From NCBI GenBank assembly GCA_035443185.1, contig DAORRV010000012.1, positions 1 to 56,520 on the forward strand: a DNA stretch of 56,520 nt. Direction: 5' to 3'. A program made the translations under genes and the position numbers. Positions 9,454-18,580 of this stretch are shown piece after piece (the first letter of the stretch is position 1; each line of letters begins with the position of its first letter). The notes under the pieces were generated by a model. That model ran no database searches and was not told the DNA's origin. It worked only from the letters and a program-made list of their open reading frames with translations. The stretch is from UBA2330 sp035443185 (GTDB taxonomy: Bacteria; Bacteroidota; Ignavibacteria; Tepidaquicellales; Tepidaquicellaceae).

Positions 9454-9924
9454 TCAAAGTTTACTGATTGAAGTCACGGAAATAGAAAGGTCTTTAATAT
9501 TTACAACTCCTTCTATAGAAATTTTATCTCCGTCTGTAAAGCTTTCGTCAATATCATTAAGTTTAATATCAGGAATATTCGGAGCAGACAACCAGAAACC
9601 TGATGTATTGTTACCTTTAAGAGTACCTTTTGCCACGACACTGATATTACGAACTGAAAATCCGCCGTCGGTCACAGCACTGTTAAGCTCTTTGATATTA
9701 ATAGCAGGTTTACTTTTAAAGGTCAGAATGAATAATGTATTTTTAAGATCAGCCTTGACAGATTTTACATAATCAAGAGATTCAAACTGCCCCTGAACTC
9801 CTTTAGCACATAACGAGCATGTAAATCCGTCAACCCCGATGGTTGCTTTGGTTAACTGGGAATAAGAATATTCTGAGGAAAATATTATTGATAAAAAGAA
9901 TATTGTAAATATTATTTTTTTCAT
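9454..9924 (-). CDS. Secreted heavy-metal-associated (HMA)-like protein
   Basis: This 156-residue protein has a signal peptide (1-22, ending YSYSQ). A ferredoxin-like HMA segment follows, with GFTCSLCAKGV placing Cys36 and Cys39 in the CxxC metal site of copper chaperone-type domains and the typical 'V..V..D' strand after it. The second half (about 95-156) is a beta-rich segment with a 'GDKISIEGVVNIKDLSI' stretch. HMA domains usually carry Cu+ or other soft metals in the cytosol, so an exported single copy is less common and may serve in periplasmic metal sensing or delivery. It is a lone minus-strand gene, 116 bp from the TPR gene downstream and 107 bp from the EVE gene upstream. Confidence 0.8.
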   Translation of the reverse strand: MKKIIFTIFFLSIIFSSEYSYSQLTKATIGVDGFTCSLCAKGVQGQFESLDYVKSVKADLKNTLFILTFKSKPAINIKELNSAVTDGGFSVRNISVVAKGTLKGNNTSGFWLSAPNIPDIKLNDIDESFTDGDKISIEGVVNIKDLSISVTSISKL

Positions 9925-10031
9925 ATTACTTTATTAAATATTAATATGATTACAATTTAAAATATACACGGTAAAAAAGAAGTTTATTTATTTATGACAA
10001 ACAAAAAACCTGAATTTAAACAATAAGGCAT

Positions 10032-10442
10032 TTATTTTGACCCGCTCATTTTTAGAAAGTCATCCCAGTATTCTTTAGGAACTTCGACAACAGATTTCCT
10101 GCCTTCTTTGACCAGTGGAAATTCCAGATACTTTTTAATTGCTTTGATCTGAGCGAGAGTTACGGGAGTGTTTAATTTTTTTAAAGGCTTGATATCAAAA
10201 ACTGCAAGTTTCGGATTATCCGCTTTAGGATCGGGATATGGATCGGAAACTATTTCAGCAATTCCAACTATCTGCCTTTCAGCACCGGTGTGGTATATGA
10301 AAGCTTTGTCGCCCTTTCTTGTATTTCTTATACAGATCAGCGCGGCATTATTGGCAACTCCATCCCAGACAGTTTTCTTGTCTTTGACAAGATCGTCATA
10401 AGAATAATTATCAGGCTCAGTCTTTAATAACCAGTAGTTCAT
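10032..10442 (-). CDS. EVE domain protein
   Basis: This 136-residue protein is a complete EVE domain (formerly UPF0310, THYN1-like). The family signature is clear: MNYWLLKTEPDNYSYDDL at the start, TVWDGVANNAA at 24-34, then RKGDKAFIYHTGAERQIVGIAEI, which lines the pocket for modified bases. EVE domains belong to the PUA-like fold and bind modified nucleobases in DNA or RNA. It lies 37 bp downstream of pcrA on the same strand, a sensible pairing with DNA repair though possibly chance. No restriction or methylation genes are nearby, so a defence role is not supported here. Confidence 0.93.
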   Translation of the reverse strand: MNYWLLKTEPDNYSYDDLVKDKKTVWDGVANNAALICIRNTRKGDKAFIYHTGAERQIVGIAEIVSDPYPDPKADNPKLAVFDIKPLKKLNTPVTLAQIKAIKKYLEFPLVKEGRKSVVEVPKEYWDDFLKMSGSK

Positions 10443-10448
10443 TATATA

Positions 10449-10480
10449 TAAATTAAAAATTAAAAATTAACATTAAACAT
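10449..10480. repeat. AT-rich AATTAAAAATT-type intergenic repeat
   Basis: The short gap between the EVE gene and pcrA holds tandem AATTAAAAATTA words followed by ACATTAAACATTA. Similar words occur near 13890-13929, 16900-16934, 16970-16998 and 41063-41120, all intergenic. This may be a dispersed AT-rich repeat; low complexity alone could also produce it. Confidence 0.4.
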
Positions 10481-12717
10481 TAGCTGTCTTCTACAGTCAT
10501 CTTCGCATATTTCAGCATGATTTTTTTTAATCCGACATCATCAAAATATATTTCAGCTTTTTTATCAATTCCCTTTCCGACAGTATTCAGTACAGTGCCT
10601 TTACCAAAAGTATTATGAGTGACAGTGACACCTTTTTTAATATCAGGAAATTTATCATTGAACTCATCTTCGACGTTAAGGGAAGAATTTTTTTTCTTTG
10701 GAGTGGGATTGAATTTTACTGAAGGAGCTGAACCTGAAACAGATTTTTTTTCTCCGCCAGATCTGTAACCGGTCTTTAATTTTAAATTTTCGAAAGTAAT
10801 GATGCTGTTATAAATATCTTCAGGAATCTCTTTAAGAAATCTCGACTTCATCTGAAATGAAGGTGTGCCGAAGCGGTATCTTTGATTTGCAAAGGAAATG
10901 TAAAGCTTTGTCTCAGCTCTTGTAATAGCAACGTAAAACAGACGCCGTTCTTCCTCAAGCTCATCCTCATACATATTCGCTCCGCTGACAGGGAACAGAC
11001 CTTCTTCCAGTCCGGTGATAAATACCACAGGAAATTCCAGACCTTTAGCGGAATGGATAGTCATCAGAGTAACCGCATTTTTCTGATTATCAAGATTGTC
11101 AATATCAGCTACGAGAGAAACTTTCTGCAGGAACATTTCAAGTGTAGGCTCATCATCAGTATCACGGAATTCCGCAACTGCTGAAAGTAATTCCTGAATA
11201 TTCCCGATCCGCTCTTCTGACTCGACAGTATTTTCCAGTCTTAAAGCTCTCAATATTCCAATCTCATCGACAACGCTGTTGACGAGTTCAGTCAGAGGAA
11301 CTTCTTCCTGCAGATACTGAAATTTATAAACATAATTTGTAATCTCAATCAGTAAATTTTTTACTTTCGAACTAAGATCTTTTTCAGCGGAAATTTTCTT
11401 TAGTAATTCAAATATCTGAATACCTTCATTCTCAGCTTTTGCAATTAATTTATCAATAGTTGTCTTTCCTATACCGGCTCTTAATCCCAACACTCTTGTA
11501 AGAGATTCATTATCCTGTGGATTCACGATGATCTTTAAAAATGCAAGTATATCCTTTATCTCTTTTCTCTGATAAAATCTCACACCGCCGATGATCAAAT
11601 AAGGGATGTTATTATTTCTGAGGGCATCTTCGATAGTACGTGACTGTACATTTGTCCTGTAGAGTATAACAAAATCTTTGAAGTTAATTTTTTTTCTCTG
11701 TATCTCATCATAGATATTTCTACAGATACGGACAGCTTCATCACGGTCGGTCATTGATTCTATAATATGAATTTTTTCGCCTTCATCATTTTCCGTCCAA
11801 AGTTCTTTCTCCATCTGCTTTTTATTATTCTTTATTACATTTCCGGCAAGTGTGAGAATATTCTGAGAGGAACGGTAATTCTGTTCGAGCTTAAATATTT
11901 TGCATTCCTTAAAGTCATCCTGAAAGTCAAATATATTCTGTATCTCCGCGCCTCTCCATTTGTAAATAGACTGTGCATCATCGCCGACTATAGAAAGGTT
12001 TTTATATTTGTCTGACAATAATTTTATTATAGTATACTGTGCTTTGTTCGTATCCTGATATTCATCGACGAGAATAAATTTAAATCTCTCCTGATATTTT
12101 TCAAGAATTTCGGGATATCTTCTGAAGAGTTCGATTGGCTTTAGAAGCAGATCATCAAAATCCATTGCGTTATTTTTGAATAAAGCTTTCTGATATTCTT
12201 CATAGATGATTTCGATCTTTTTTTCAAAAGTTGATTTTGCCATAGTGGAAAATTCTTTTGGCAGTATCATTTTATTCTTGAGATTGCTTATAAAGTTATG
12301 CACAGCTTTTGGTGTCGGATTATCAGTCGGCTGAGATAAATTGATCATGATCTGTTTTATAAGACTTGCCGAATCATCAGTATCATATATCGAAAAATTC
12401 CGGTTAAATCCGAGATAGTCAGCTTCAATCCTTAGCAGTCTAGCGAAGATTGAATGAAACGTTCCCATCCAAATCTTTTCAAATGAAGTGGCTACCAGTT
12501 TTGAAATTCTGTCCTTCATTTCAGCGGCAGCTTTATTGGTAAAAGTAAGTGAAAGAATTTCAAAAGGGCTGACACCAGATTCGAGCAGGTATGCGATCTT
12601 GAAAGTAAGCACACGGGTTTTACCGCTGCCCGCACCTGCAATGATCATACTCGGACCTTCGATCTCTTCGACTGCTTTACGCTGTTCGGGATTTAAAATA
12701 TTAAGATTAAGATACAT
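10480..12717 (-). CDS. pcrA: ATP-dependent DNA helicase, UvrD/PcrA type
   Basis: This 745-residue protein is a full superfamily 1A 3'-5' helicase. Walker A is AGAGSGKT at 27-34, motif II is ILVDEYQDTN, motif III is GDDAQSIYKWRGA, and the C-terminal motifs MTIHSAKGLEFPVVFI and EEERRLFYVAITRA are all present. The C-terminal 50 residues (GVTVTHNTFGKGTVL ...) match the PcrA/UvrD Tudor-like tail that contacts RNA polymerase. It acts in nucleotide excision repair, transcription-replication conflict resolution and plasmid replication in relatives. The length fits PcrA (about 720-750 residues). It starts at ATG and is divergent from the downstream dehydrogenase gene. The choice between the uvrD and pcrA names is conventional. 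Confidence 0.95.
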   Translation of the reverse strand: MYLNLNILNPEQRKAVEEIEGPSMIIAGAGSGKTRVLTFKIAYLLESGVSPFEILSLTFTNKAAAEMKDRISKLVATSFEKIWMGTFHSIFARLLRIEADYLGFNRNFSIYDTDDSASLIKQIMINLSQPTDNPTPKAVHNFISNLKNKMILPKEFSTMAKSTFEKKIEIIYEEYQKALFKNNAMDFDDLLLKPIELFRRYPEILEKYQERFKFILVDEYQDTNKAQYTIIKLLSDKYKNLSIVGDDAQSIYKWRGAEIQNIFDFQDDFKECKIFKLEQNYRSSQNILTLAGNVIKNNKKQMEKELWTENDEGEKIHIIESMTDRDEAVRICRNIYDEIQRKKINFKDFVILYRTNVQSRTIEDALRNNNIPYLIIGGVRFYQRKEIKDILAFLKIIVNPQDNESLTRVLGLRAGIGKTTIDKLIAKAENEGIQIFELLKKISAEKDLSSKVKNLLIEITNYVYKFQYLQEEVPLTELVNSVVDEIGILRALRLENTVESEERIGNIQELLSAVAEFRDTDDEPTLEMFLQKVSLVADIDNLDNQKNAVTLMTIHSAKGLEFPVVFITGLEEGLFPVSGANMYEDELEEERRLFYVAITRAETKLYISFANQRYRFGTPSFQMKSRFLKEIPEDIYNSIITFENLKLKTGYRSGGEKKSVSGSAPSVKFNPTPKKKNSSLNVEDEFNDKFPDIKKGVTVTHNTFGKGTVLNTVGKGIDKKAEIYFDDVGLKKIMLKYAKMTVEDS

Positions 12718-12794
12718 TAGTTTTATTTGGGAAGTTAAGATAAGAAAATTTGGTAAGAGAGTAAATTAATTTATGGAGGTAAATTGTTTGGCAG

Positions 12795-12808
12795 AATTGA
12801 ATTCAATT
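12795..12808. repeat. 14-bp perfect palindrome in the pcrA/dehydrogenase divergent region
   Basis: AATTGAATTCAATT is a perfect palindrome about 78 bp upstream of pcrA, in the 283-bp divergent gap. It could be an operator, but AT-rich DNA yields such palindromes by chance. A small hairpin (TCATCA/TGATGA, 12883-12899) lies further right. I see no clear promoter in this gap. Confidence 0.25.
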
Positions 12809-13000
12809 AAACTTACTAAGTCATTAAATTTCAAATCTAAAAAATGCAAAACTTCTAATATTAAATTTATAAAAAGTCTGAGTCATCAAATCCTGATGAA
12901 AATTTTTATATTAAGCAAAATAAAACTTTCAACATTTTATTTCTGATCTCCTAATCTTAGATTGTCCTTAATAATTTATCAAATCAAAAAAACCTAATTT

Positions 13001-13705
13001 ATGAAAATGAAAAAAACAGTAGTAATCACAGGTGCTTCAAAAGGAATCGGATTATCCTGCGCAGAGATCTTTCTTAAAAATAATTATACAGTCATAAACG
13101 CATCCAGAACAAATGCAAAATCTATAAAAGACCCGGATTTTCATTTTATTAAAACGGATGTTTCCAAAGAAGCTGATATAAAAAAATTATTTCAGGCCGT
13201 TATCAAAAAATTTAAAAAGATAGATGTACTGATCTGTAATTCAGGATTCGGAAGGTTTGCAAATCTTGCAGATACAACAACTAAGGATTTTGATGAGATG
13301 TTTTCAGTGAATGTAAAAGGTCTGTATCTGTGCAACAGGTTCGGTGTAAAAGAAATGATCAAGAAAAAATCAGGTACAATAATCAATATTTCATCTATCG
13401 GAGGTAAGAACGGTGTTGCGACTGCTTCCATTTACAGCGCTACAAAACATGCTGTGATGGGATTGTCGAGATCATTGATGGCAGAGGTCAGAAAAGATAA
13501 TATTAGAGTAGTGACGATCTGTCCGGGATCAGTGGATACAAATTTCTTCGACCATCCAAGCGCCGGATTAACAGCCAACAGAGAGACTTTGCTATCCCCC
13601 GATGATGTAGCTGAAACATGCCTGCTTGCTGTGAATCTACCTGACAGAGCACTTATAAATGAGATCGAAATCAGACCTTTGAATCAAAGAATTAAACAGC
13701 GGTAA
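13001..13705 (+). CDS. Short-chain dehydrogenase/reductase
   Basis: This 234-residue protein is a classical NAD(P)-dependent SDR. The cofactor loop TGASKGIG lies at about 10-17, followed by the second strand ending in NASR, which favours NADP(H). NSGFG stands in place of the usual NNAG. The catalytic Ser is in INISSIGG, and Tyr and Lys are in YSATKHAVMG. The C-terminal CPGSVDTNFF segment closes the active site. The substrate is unknown; length and pattern resemble 3-oxoacyl reductase or sepiapterin-like SDRs. Translation may start at the second Met (13007). It is a single plus-strand gene between two minus-strand groups. Confidence 0.92.
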   Translation: MKMKKTVVITGASKGIGLSCAEIFLKNNYTVINASRTNAKSIKDPDFHFIKTDVSKEADIKKLFQAVIKKFKKIDVLICNSGFGRFANLADTTTKDFDEMFSVNVKGLYLCNRFGVKEMIKKKSGTIINISSIGGKNGVATASIYSATKHAVMGLSRSLMAEVRKDNIRVVTICPGSVDTNFFDHPSAGLTANRETLLSPDDVAETCLLAVNLPDRALINEIEIRPLNQRIKQR

Positions 13706-13713
13706 GAGTTTAT

Positions 13714-13753
13714 ATTTTATTTCAGTAAAAATATGTGAAATAAAATTATTTCA
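13714..13753. other. Overlapping AT-rich hairpins in a convergent gap
   Basis: Three segments can pair in two exclusive ways: 13714-13724 with 13736-13746 (11 bp), or 13736-13742 with 13747-13753 (7 bp). They lie just after the dehydrogenase stop. A run of T is not directly adjacent, so a terminator role is uncertain. The rest of 13754-13931 shows only the AT-rich repeat near 13890. Confidence 0.3.
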
Positions 13754-13889
13754 TGAGAGATTTTACTTTACTCAATTTTTTTAGTTTATCAAAATTGTTA
13801 AGTAAAAACTTTTTTGATCAGAGGTTTAAAATTAATCATGTTTCAGACAAAAGAGAAATTTTACTTTTCAGATCACAAATATAGGAAGT

Positions 13890-13929
13890 TATTCCTTATT
13901 CCTAATTCCTAATTCTTAATTTTTAATTG
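13890..13929. repeat. AATTCCTAATT-type intergenic repeat
   Basis: Tandem near-copies of TAATTCCTAATTC are followed by TAATTTTTAATTG, just downstream of the minus-strand aminopeptidase gene. It is the reverse complement of the type seen at 16900-16934. Confidence 0.45.
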
Positions 13930-13931
13930 TT

Positions 13932-15260
13932 TCAAGAAGTCATTCTTTCTTCTACATCTTTCACTTCTTTCACCATTGCTTCAGTAAGATTATCACATCC
14001 TTTGGCTGTTACAAGTATTACATCTTCTATCCGGATTCCCATTCCCCGGTACTTCGCAGGAATCTCTTTCATATCATTTGTGAAATAAATTCCGGGCTCA
14101 ATAGTAAGCACCATGCCGGGTTTTAAAGTATCTGTATCAGAAGTTTTTGTAAGAGACGATGGTACGGCATCGTGTGTATCAAGTCCAATGTGATGACCGA
14201 TACCATGGAGCGAATATTTTTTTATTTTAGATTTGTCTTTAAGAAGTCCGGCTTTATGAAGTCCTTCTGCAAGTATCTTATCACTCATCTCGGCGATCTT
14301 GGAAAATTTCACACCGGGTTTTATATTTTTTATGCAATCTTTATTAGCTTTTAATACAATTTCATAGATCTGTTTTTGTTCATCGGTAAATTTTCCACTG
14401 ACAGGAAATGTACGCGTTATATCAGAACAGTAATAATTAAATTCCGAAGCAGAATCTATCAGCAGCAACTGATCTTTTTTCAAAGTCTGATCATTATTTT
14501 CATAATGCAGTATGCAGGCATTTTCTCCCGCTGCTACAATCGGATGATATGCAATATCATCTCCGCCATGATATCTGTAATAATATTCAAGAGTTGACTG
14601 CACTTCAAATTCATTCATCCCGGGTTCAAGTATTTCAAGTATTTCATTATATGAACCTACCGAAACATGTGAAGCATCTCTGATTCTTTCAATTTCAAAT
14701 TCAGATTTAATTGATCTCATCTTTCCCAAAATATATGAAACATCTATGATCTCAACATTCGGAGCGATGATGTTCAGACTTTCCATAAAATCTGAAACAA
14801 TTTTTTTCATTTCACCGGTAAGCTTCATCAACTCAGCAAAATTGACATAGAACTTTCTGTATTTACCTAAATATCGTGAATTAAGAATCTTACCAAGATT
14901 TATATTTATATCGGAATGTTCGATGCCGAGAGATTTTTTTACATTCTTATATCCAAGCCTTTTACCGTTCCAGGTTTCCAATCTTTCATCTTTTTGCTGT
15001 ACGAATAGCATTTCTTTCGCGGTCAGTTTTTTCTTATCAGCTTCAATAGGTAATCCTCCCGGCGCAATAACGAGAGCGGTGTTTGCTTCTGTAAATCCTG
15101 TCAGATAATAAAAATTCTTATATTGCTTAAATTTATAATCACCGTCGTATGATTTATTTCTGTGTGTATTTCCAAAGATCAGCGCTATTGCATCATTGCC
15201 TATCAGCTTCGAAAACTCTATCCTTCTGGATTTGTGAAAATTTAATTGATCTTTATTCAT
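13932..15260 (-). CDS. pepP: Xaa-Pro aminopeptidase (M24 family)
   Basis: This 442-residue cytosolic metallopeptidase has an N-terminal aminopeptidase P domain (about 1-150) and a C-terminal pita-bread domain. The five metal ligands are visible in order: Asp in LLIDSASEFNYY, Asp in CSDITRTFP, His in HGIGHHIGLDTHD, Glu in LTIEPGIY and Glu in GIRIEDV. It removes an N-terminal residue that precedes proline. Length and domain order match PepP of Bacteria. It lies 51 bp downstream of purF on the same strand, with no functional link apparent. Confidence 0.94.
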   Translation of the reverse strand: MNKDQLNFHKSRRIEFSKLIGNDAIALIFGNTHRNKSYDGDYKFKQYKNFYYLTGFTEANTALVIAPGGLPIEADKKKLTAKEMLFVQQKDERLETWNGKRLGYKNVKKSLGIEHSDININLGKILNSRYLGKYRKFYVNFAELMKLTGEMKKIVSDFMESLNIIAPNVEIIDVSYILGKMRSIKSEFEIERIRDASHVSVGSYNEILEILEPGMNEFEVQSTLEYYYRYHGGDDIAYHPIVAAGENACILHYENNDQTLKKDQLLLIDSASEFNYYCSDITRTFPVSGKFTDEQKQIYEIVLKANKDCIKNIKPGVKFSKIAEMSDKILAEGLHKAGLLKDKSKIKKYSLHGIGHHIGLDTHDAVPSSLTKTSDTDTLKPGMVLTIEPGIYFTNDMKEIPAKYRGMGIRIEDVILVTAKGCDNLTEAMVKEVKDVEERMTS

Positions 15261-15311
15261 AATAATTATGCTAAATATTATTGTAAGTAATTTTTTATTT
15301 AAAATTTAATA

Positions 15312-16838
15312 TTAATCGTCAAATTGCTCTTTTTTCATTTCTTCAAGACCTTCTATTTGTATTGGATAATTTTTTGTAAAGCATGCTGTACAAAAATCTG
15401 TTTTAGGATTTGAATAAGGAACAGACTCCAGAAGTTTTTCTGTACTCAAATATGAAAGAGAAGTTACACCAAGTTCCTCACGAATACCTTCGACATTGCT
15501 GTCATGCTGATTTGCAATAAGCTCTTCCGCAGTTGGAAAATCCATTCCATAATAACACGGAGAAACGATTGGCGGCGAAGTGATCTTCAGATGTATCTCT
15601 TTTGGATCGGCCTTTTTAATTAAGTCAACAAGAAGTTTGGAAGTAGTACCTCTGACAATGGAATCATCTACTACGACAAGTTTCCTGTCTTTGATAACTC
15701 CTTTAACGGTATTGAATTTAGTCTTCACTTTCATTTTCCTTTTATCTTTACCGGGCTGAATGAAAGTCCTGCCTACATAATGACTTCTTATCAAACCAAT
15801 TTCATGTTTGACATCTTTATTATGCTTTACCATTTCATTGAAATATCCTAAAGTGGCAGTATTGGATGAATCAGGAACATTTATAATTCCGATCTTTTTT
15901 GTGTCCTCAGGCTCTCTTACTGGAGCCGGACTTTCGATTGCAAGATTCTTACCTATCGTCCTTCTTACTTTATCCACTTTTTCTCCAAACACTGTACTAT
16001 CAGGTCTTGAGAAATAAATGTATTCGAATATACAGTGTTTGTATTTATCAACTGTCGAAGCCTGAAATGATTTTTCAATTCCCGTTTCAACTACTTCGCG
16101 GTCAATCATAATTATTTCACCCGGATTTACTTCTCTTATATAGTCAGCATTTATAATATCCAGTGCACATGTTTCAGAAGAAAAAACATAACTGTCATCG
16201 ACCTTCCCAAAACAAAAAGGTCTTACTCCGTGAGGATCTCTTATTGCAAAAAGTTTATCATCAGTAAGAATGCAGATCGAATAAGCTCCTACCACCTGTG
16301 AAAATGCATCAAGTAATTTATTTACAACATCAGACTCTTTGCTTTTAGCAATGAGATGAAGTATAAGTTCGCTGTCAGTAGTCGTCTGAAAGATAGTGCC
16401 TTCATTCTGAAGTTTATTTCTTAGAAATTTTGTATTTGTAAGATTTCCGTTATGAGAGAGCGCAAGGTTTCCGTCTTTATAATTTACTTTGAAAGGCTGA
16501 ATGTTATTTCTGTTGTCACCTGAGCCAGTTGTGGAATATCTTGTATGTCCGATAGCAGATGTACCTTTTAAATCATCCGTCAGAATTTTGTCATCAGAAA
16601 AAACACTTAGCACAAGTCCGAGATCTTTGTGAATATTGAATTTACTTTTGTCTCCGTTTTGATTCTGCTCACATGATACTATCCCGGCTGCTTCCTGACC
16701 TCTGTGCTGTAAAGCATGCAGGCCATAATAAGTTAGAACAGATGCATCCGGATTATTATAGACACCAAACACTCCGCAATTGGAATGAATTGATTTGGTT
16801 GAATTGAATCCCGTATTTTTGAATTTTTTTATCTTCAA
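15312..16838 (-). CDS. purF: Amidophosphoribosyltransferase
   Basis: This 508-residue protein catalyses the first committed step of purine synthesis, making phosphoribosylamine from PRPP and glutamine. The N-terminal glutaminase domain begins at Cys21 (SNCGVFGVY), so about 20 residues of propeptide would be removed, as in Bacillus-type enzymes. GHTRYSTTG and ALSHNGNLTN follow. The phosphoribosyltransferase domain carries the PRPP loop VVVDDSIVRGTTS near 385-397 and a C-terminal FCTACFTKNYP, probably part of an Fe-S cluster site. The start is TTG; no later start keeps the catalytic Cys context. It is not clustered with other pur genes here. Confidence 0.96.
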   Translation of the reverse strand: MKIKKFKNTGFNSTKSIHSNCGVFGVYNNPDASVLTYYGLHALQHRGQEAAGIVSCEQNQNGDKSKFNIHKDLGLVLSVFSDDKILTDDLKGTSAIGHTRYSTTGSGDNRNNIQPFKVNYKDGNLALSHNGNLTNTKFLRNKLQNEGTIFQTTTDSELILHLIAKSKESDVVNKLLDAFSQVVGAYSICILTDDKLFAIRDPHGVRPFCFGKVDDSYVFSSETCALDIINADYIREVNPGEIIMIDREVVETGIEKSFQASTVDKYKHCIFEYIYFSRPDSTVFGEKVDKVRRTIGKNLAIESPAPVREPEDTKKIGIINVPDSSNTATLGYFNEMVKHNKDVKHEIGLIRSHYVGRTFIQPGKDKRKMKVKTKFNTVKGVIKDRKLVVVDDSIVRGTTSKLLVDLIKKADPKEIHLKITSPPIVSPCYYGMDFPTAEELIANQHDSNVEGIREELGVTSLSYLSTEKLLESVPYSNPKTDFCTACFTKNYPIQIEGLEEMKKEQFDD

Positions 16839-16899
16839 GGCTGAGTATTGTAAAATTAAATTTTTGAAGATAAAGAATAAAGGTAAACCTTAAAAGAAA

Positions 16900-16934
16900 T
16901 AATTAGGAATTAAGAATTAGGAATTAAGAATTAA
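16900..16934. repeat. AATTAGGAATTAAGAATT-type intergenic repeat
   Basis: Two copies of AATTAGGAATTAAG lie side by side in the gap between purF and the PHP gene, followed by AATTAAATAG and, at 16970-16998, CATTGCACATTTAAAATTG. The latter resembles the stretch at 41095-41120. Confidence 0.45.
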
Positions 16935-16993
16935 ATAGTAAAAAGTAAAAAATGAAGAGTGAAAAGAATACATTGCACATTTAAAATTGAACA

Positions 16994-18079
16994 TTAAACA
17001 GTTGCTCTTATATGATTTGAAAAGATCCATCCCCTGTTTTCCATCCATGCTTCTACTCTGAATATACCGGGTTCATCACGATCCCATATACATTCCATAC
17101 CTTCAAGCTCATCAGTACATTTACCATTTTGAATAAACTTGATCTTTGCTTTTGAAGGAAGGAGAGCTCTGAAAATAATTTTCTTATTTTTTGTTCTGTC
17201 AAATTTAATTTCGTCACCCATAGTATAAAAAGCTCCGTCATATTCAGCATAAAACCTGAACCCCTTTCCGCTGCCGTAATAATTATTTACTACAAAGGAT
17301 CTTCCGTAAGCGAGTGCATCTAATATTTTATCACGGCTTTCAATATAACTGGTCTGATTTCCTTTTTTAAGTTCTTCATTTAAAAGTACATGTGTGCGGA
17401 TGGATTTAAATAAAACTTTATACGGGAAAATTTCAAATTCCATTCCCATGACATTGTGTTTATGTGCATGTGCATCGATTCCTCCCATTGCTACGACTTT
17501 CCTTTTTTTGTTTAGATCGTCCCAGAGTTTTAGTGTCTTTTGCTGTGGTGCAATGATTGATTTCAGAGGATGCAGAAACCTCTGGAATTTATTTGATTCA
17601 TTCAGATCTTCCGCCCATTCACTCATATGATTCCAGATCTCAATACCATTGAAATCTTTACAATCCCAGTCTGTCCAGGGATAAGGAGGATGCTCGGGAA
17701 GATTTTGTCTTTTCTCATGAGGATGTGCAATGAATCCAAAACCACCTTCATCATTAACAGCTTTTACATATTCAGAGGCAGTCATTCTGCATCCGGTATC
17801 TCCGTCGGGAAGTTTTTCGTAAGTACCTGTTATCTTATCTGTCCCCAGTACAACATAATGATTTTTGTTTTTTCTGTCATTGACTTCATAACCAACTATG
17901 AGGAGAGTTTTTTTATACCACTTTTCATAACCTTTGTCTTTTGCTTTTAATGTATTGTGATCGGTGAGAATTATAAAATCGAGATCAGAACTGACAGCAG
18001 CTTTGGTGATATCTTCTACTGTACCTGAACCGTCAGAAAAGACCGAATGCATATGAAGTGATCCTGTGTATTCAAACAT
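16994..18079 (-). CDS. PHP-domain metal-dependent phosphoesterase-like protein
   Basis: This 361-residue protein opens with the PHP signature: GSLHMHSVFSDGSG at about 7-20 (His9, His11 and Asp16 as metal ligands) and LTDHNTL at about 38-44. GFGFIAHPHEKR and an internal GGIDAHAHKH are also seen, giving the His/Asp metal cluster. The C-terminal third (about 265-361) is a beta-rich extra domain, found in PHP proteins that are not polymerases. PHP domains hydrolyse phosphoester bonds, such as phosphorylated nucleosides or histidinol phosphate. The true substrate is unknown. It follows the small membrane operon by 65 bp on the same strand. Confidence 0.88.
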   Translation of the reverse strand: MFEYTGSLHMHSVFSDGSGTVEDITKAAVSSDLDFIILTDHNTLKAKDKGYEKWYKKTLLIVGYEVNDRKNKNHYVVLGTDKITGTYEKLPDGDTGCRMTASEYVKAVNDEGGFGFIAHPHEKRQNLPEHPPYPWTDWDCKDFNGIEIWNHMSEWAEDLNESNKFQRFLHPLKSIIAPQQKTLKLWDDLNKKRKVVAMGGIDAHAHKHNVMGMEFEIFPYKVLFKSIRTHVLLNEELKKGNQTSYIESRDKILDALAYGRSFVVNNYYGSGKGFRFYAEYDGAFYTMGDEIKFDRTKNKKIIFRALLPSKAKIKFIQNGKCTDELEGMECIWDRDEPGIFRVEAWMENRGWIFSNHIRATV

Positions 18080-18144
18080 AAGTTAACTAATTAAATGTGT
18101 TTAAATTTTTCATAAAAATTTTTGCAAATAATATTAATCTGAAT

Positions 18145-18579
18145 TTAGTGATGTCCAAAAAAAATATTTACTATCCAGACTGTTACGAGAACAACAGTTA
18201 ATGCTAAAAAAGTTTTATCAGCAGAAACTATTTTTATTTTATAATTAAAAAAACTAATTACAAAAATAAATAAAGTCAGACACGCTAAAAATGTAAAGAT
18301 AAATACCGAAGAAGGGTTGTAATAAAAACTACCGGCAATATTCAATTTTAATATCTCTTCAAAAGATCTGGTGAAACCGCATAGTGGACAAGGGATACCT
18401 GAAACATTTAACAGAATACATGAGCTTTCTCTGTTAAAAAGATCAGGAATAAATTGTCTGATCAGTTTTGCCGGTGAAAAATATGAAGTTAAGAAAACAA
18501 AAAATAAAATTATAATTAAATATATTCTGATCTTTCGGGATTCTGACGGACCAGTTTTTACTATTGAAATAAATCCCAA
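18145..18579 (-). CDS. DUF2752 family membrane protein
   Basis: This 144-residue protein matches DUF2752, a short family with the motif PCPLCGFTRSFEE (here about 62-74), which contains a CxxC pair. Three hydrophobic segments are seen: near 20-38, near 90-110 and near 123-140. The function is unknown; the CxxC could sit at the membrane surface. The start is TTG, 1 bp after the stop of the preceding gene, implying coupled translation in a three-gene membrane operon (19623 to 18145). Confidence 0.85.
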   Translation of the reverse strand: MGFISIVKTGPSESRKIRIYLIIILFFVFLTSYFSPAKLIRQFIPDLFNRESSCILLNVSGIPCPLCGFTRSFEEILKLNIAGSFYYNPSSVFIFTFLACLTLFIFVISFFNYKIKIVSADKTFLALTVVLVTVWIVNIFFGHH

Positions 18580-18580
18580 A

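Noticed and set aside
10032..12717. EVE protein plus helicase as a defence island
   Set aside because: PcrA is a housekeeping helicase and there are no nucleases, methylases or restriction genes around.
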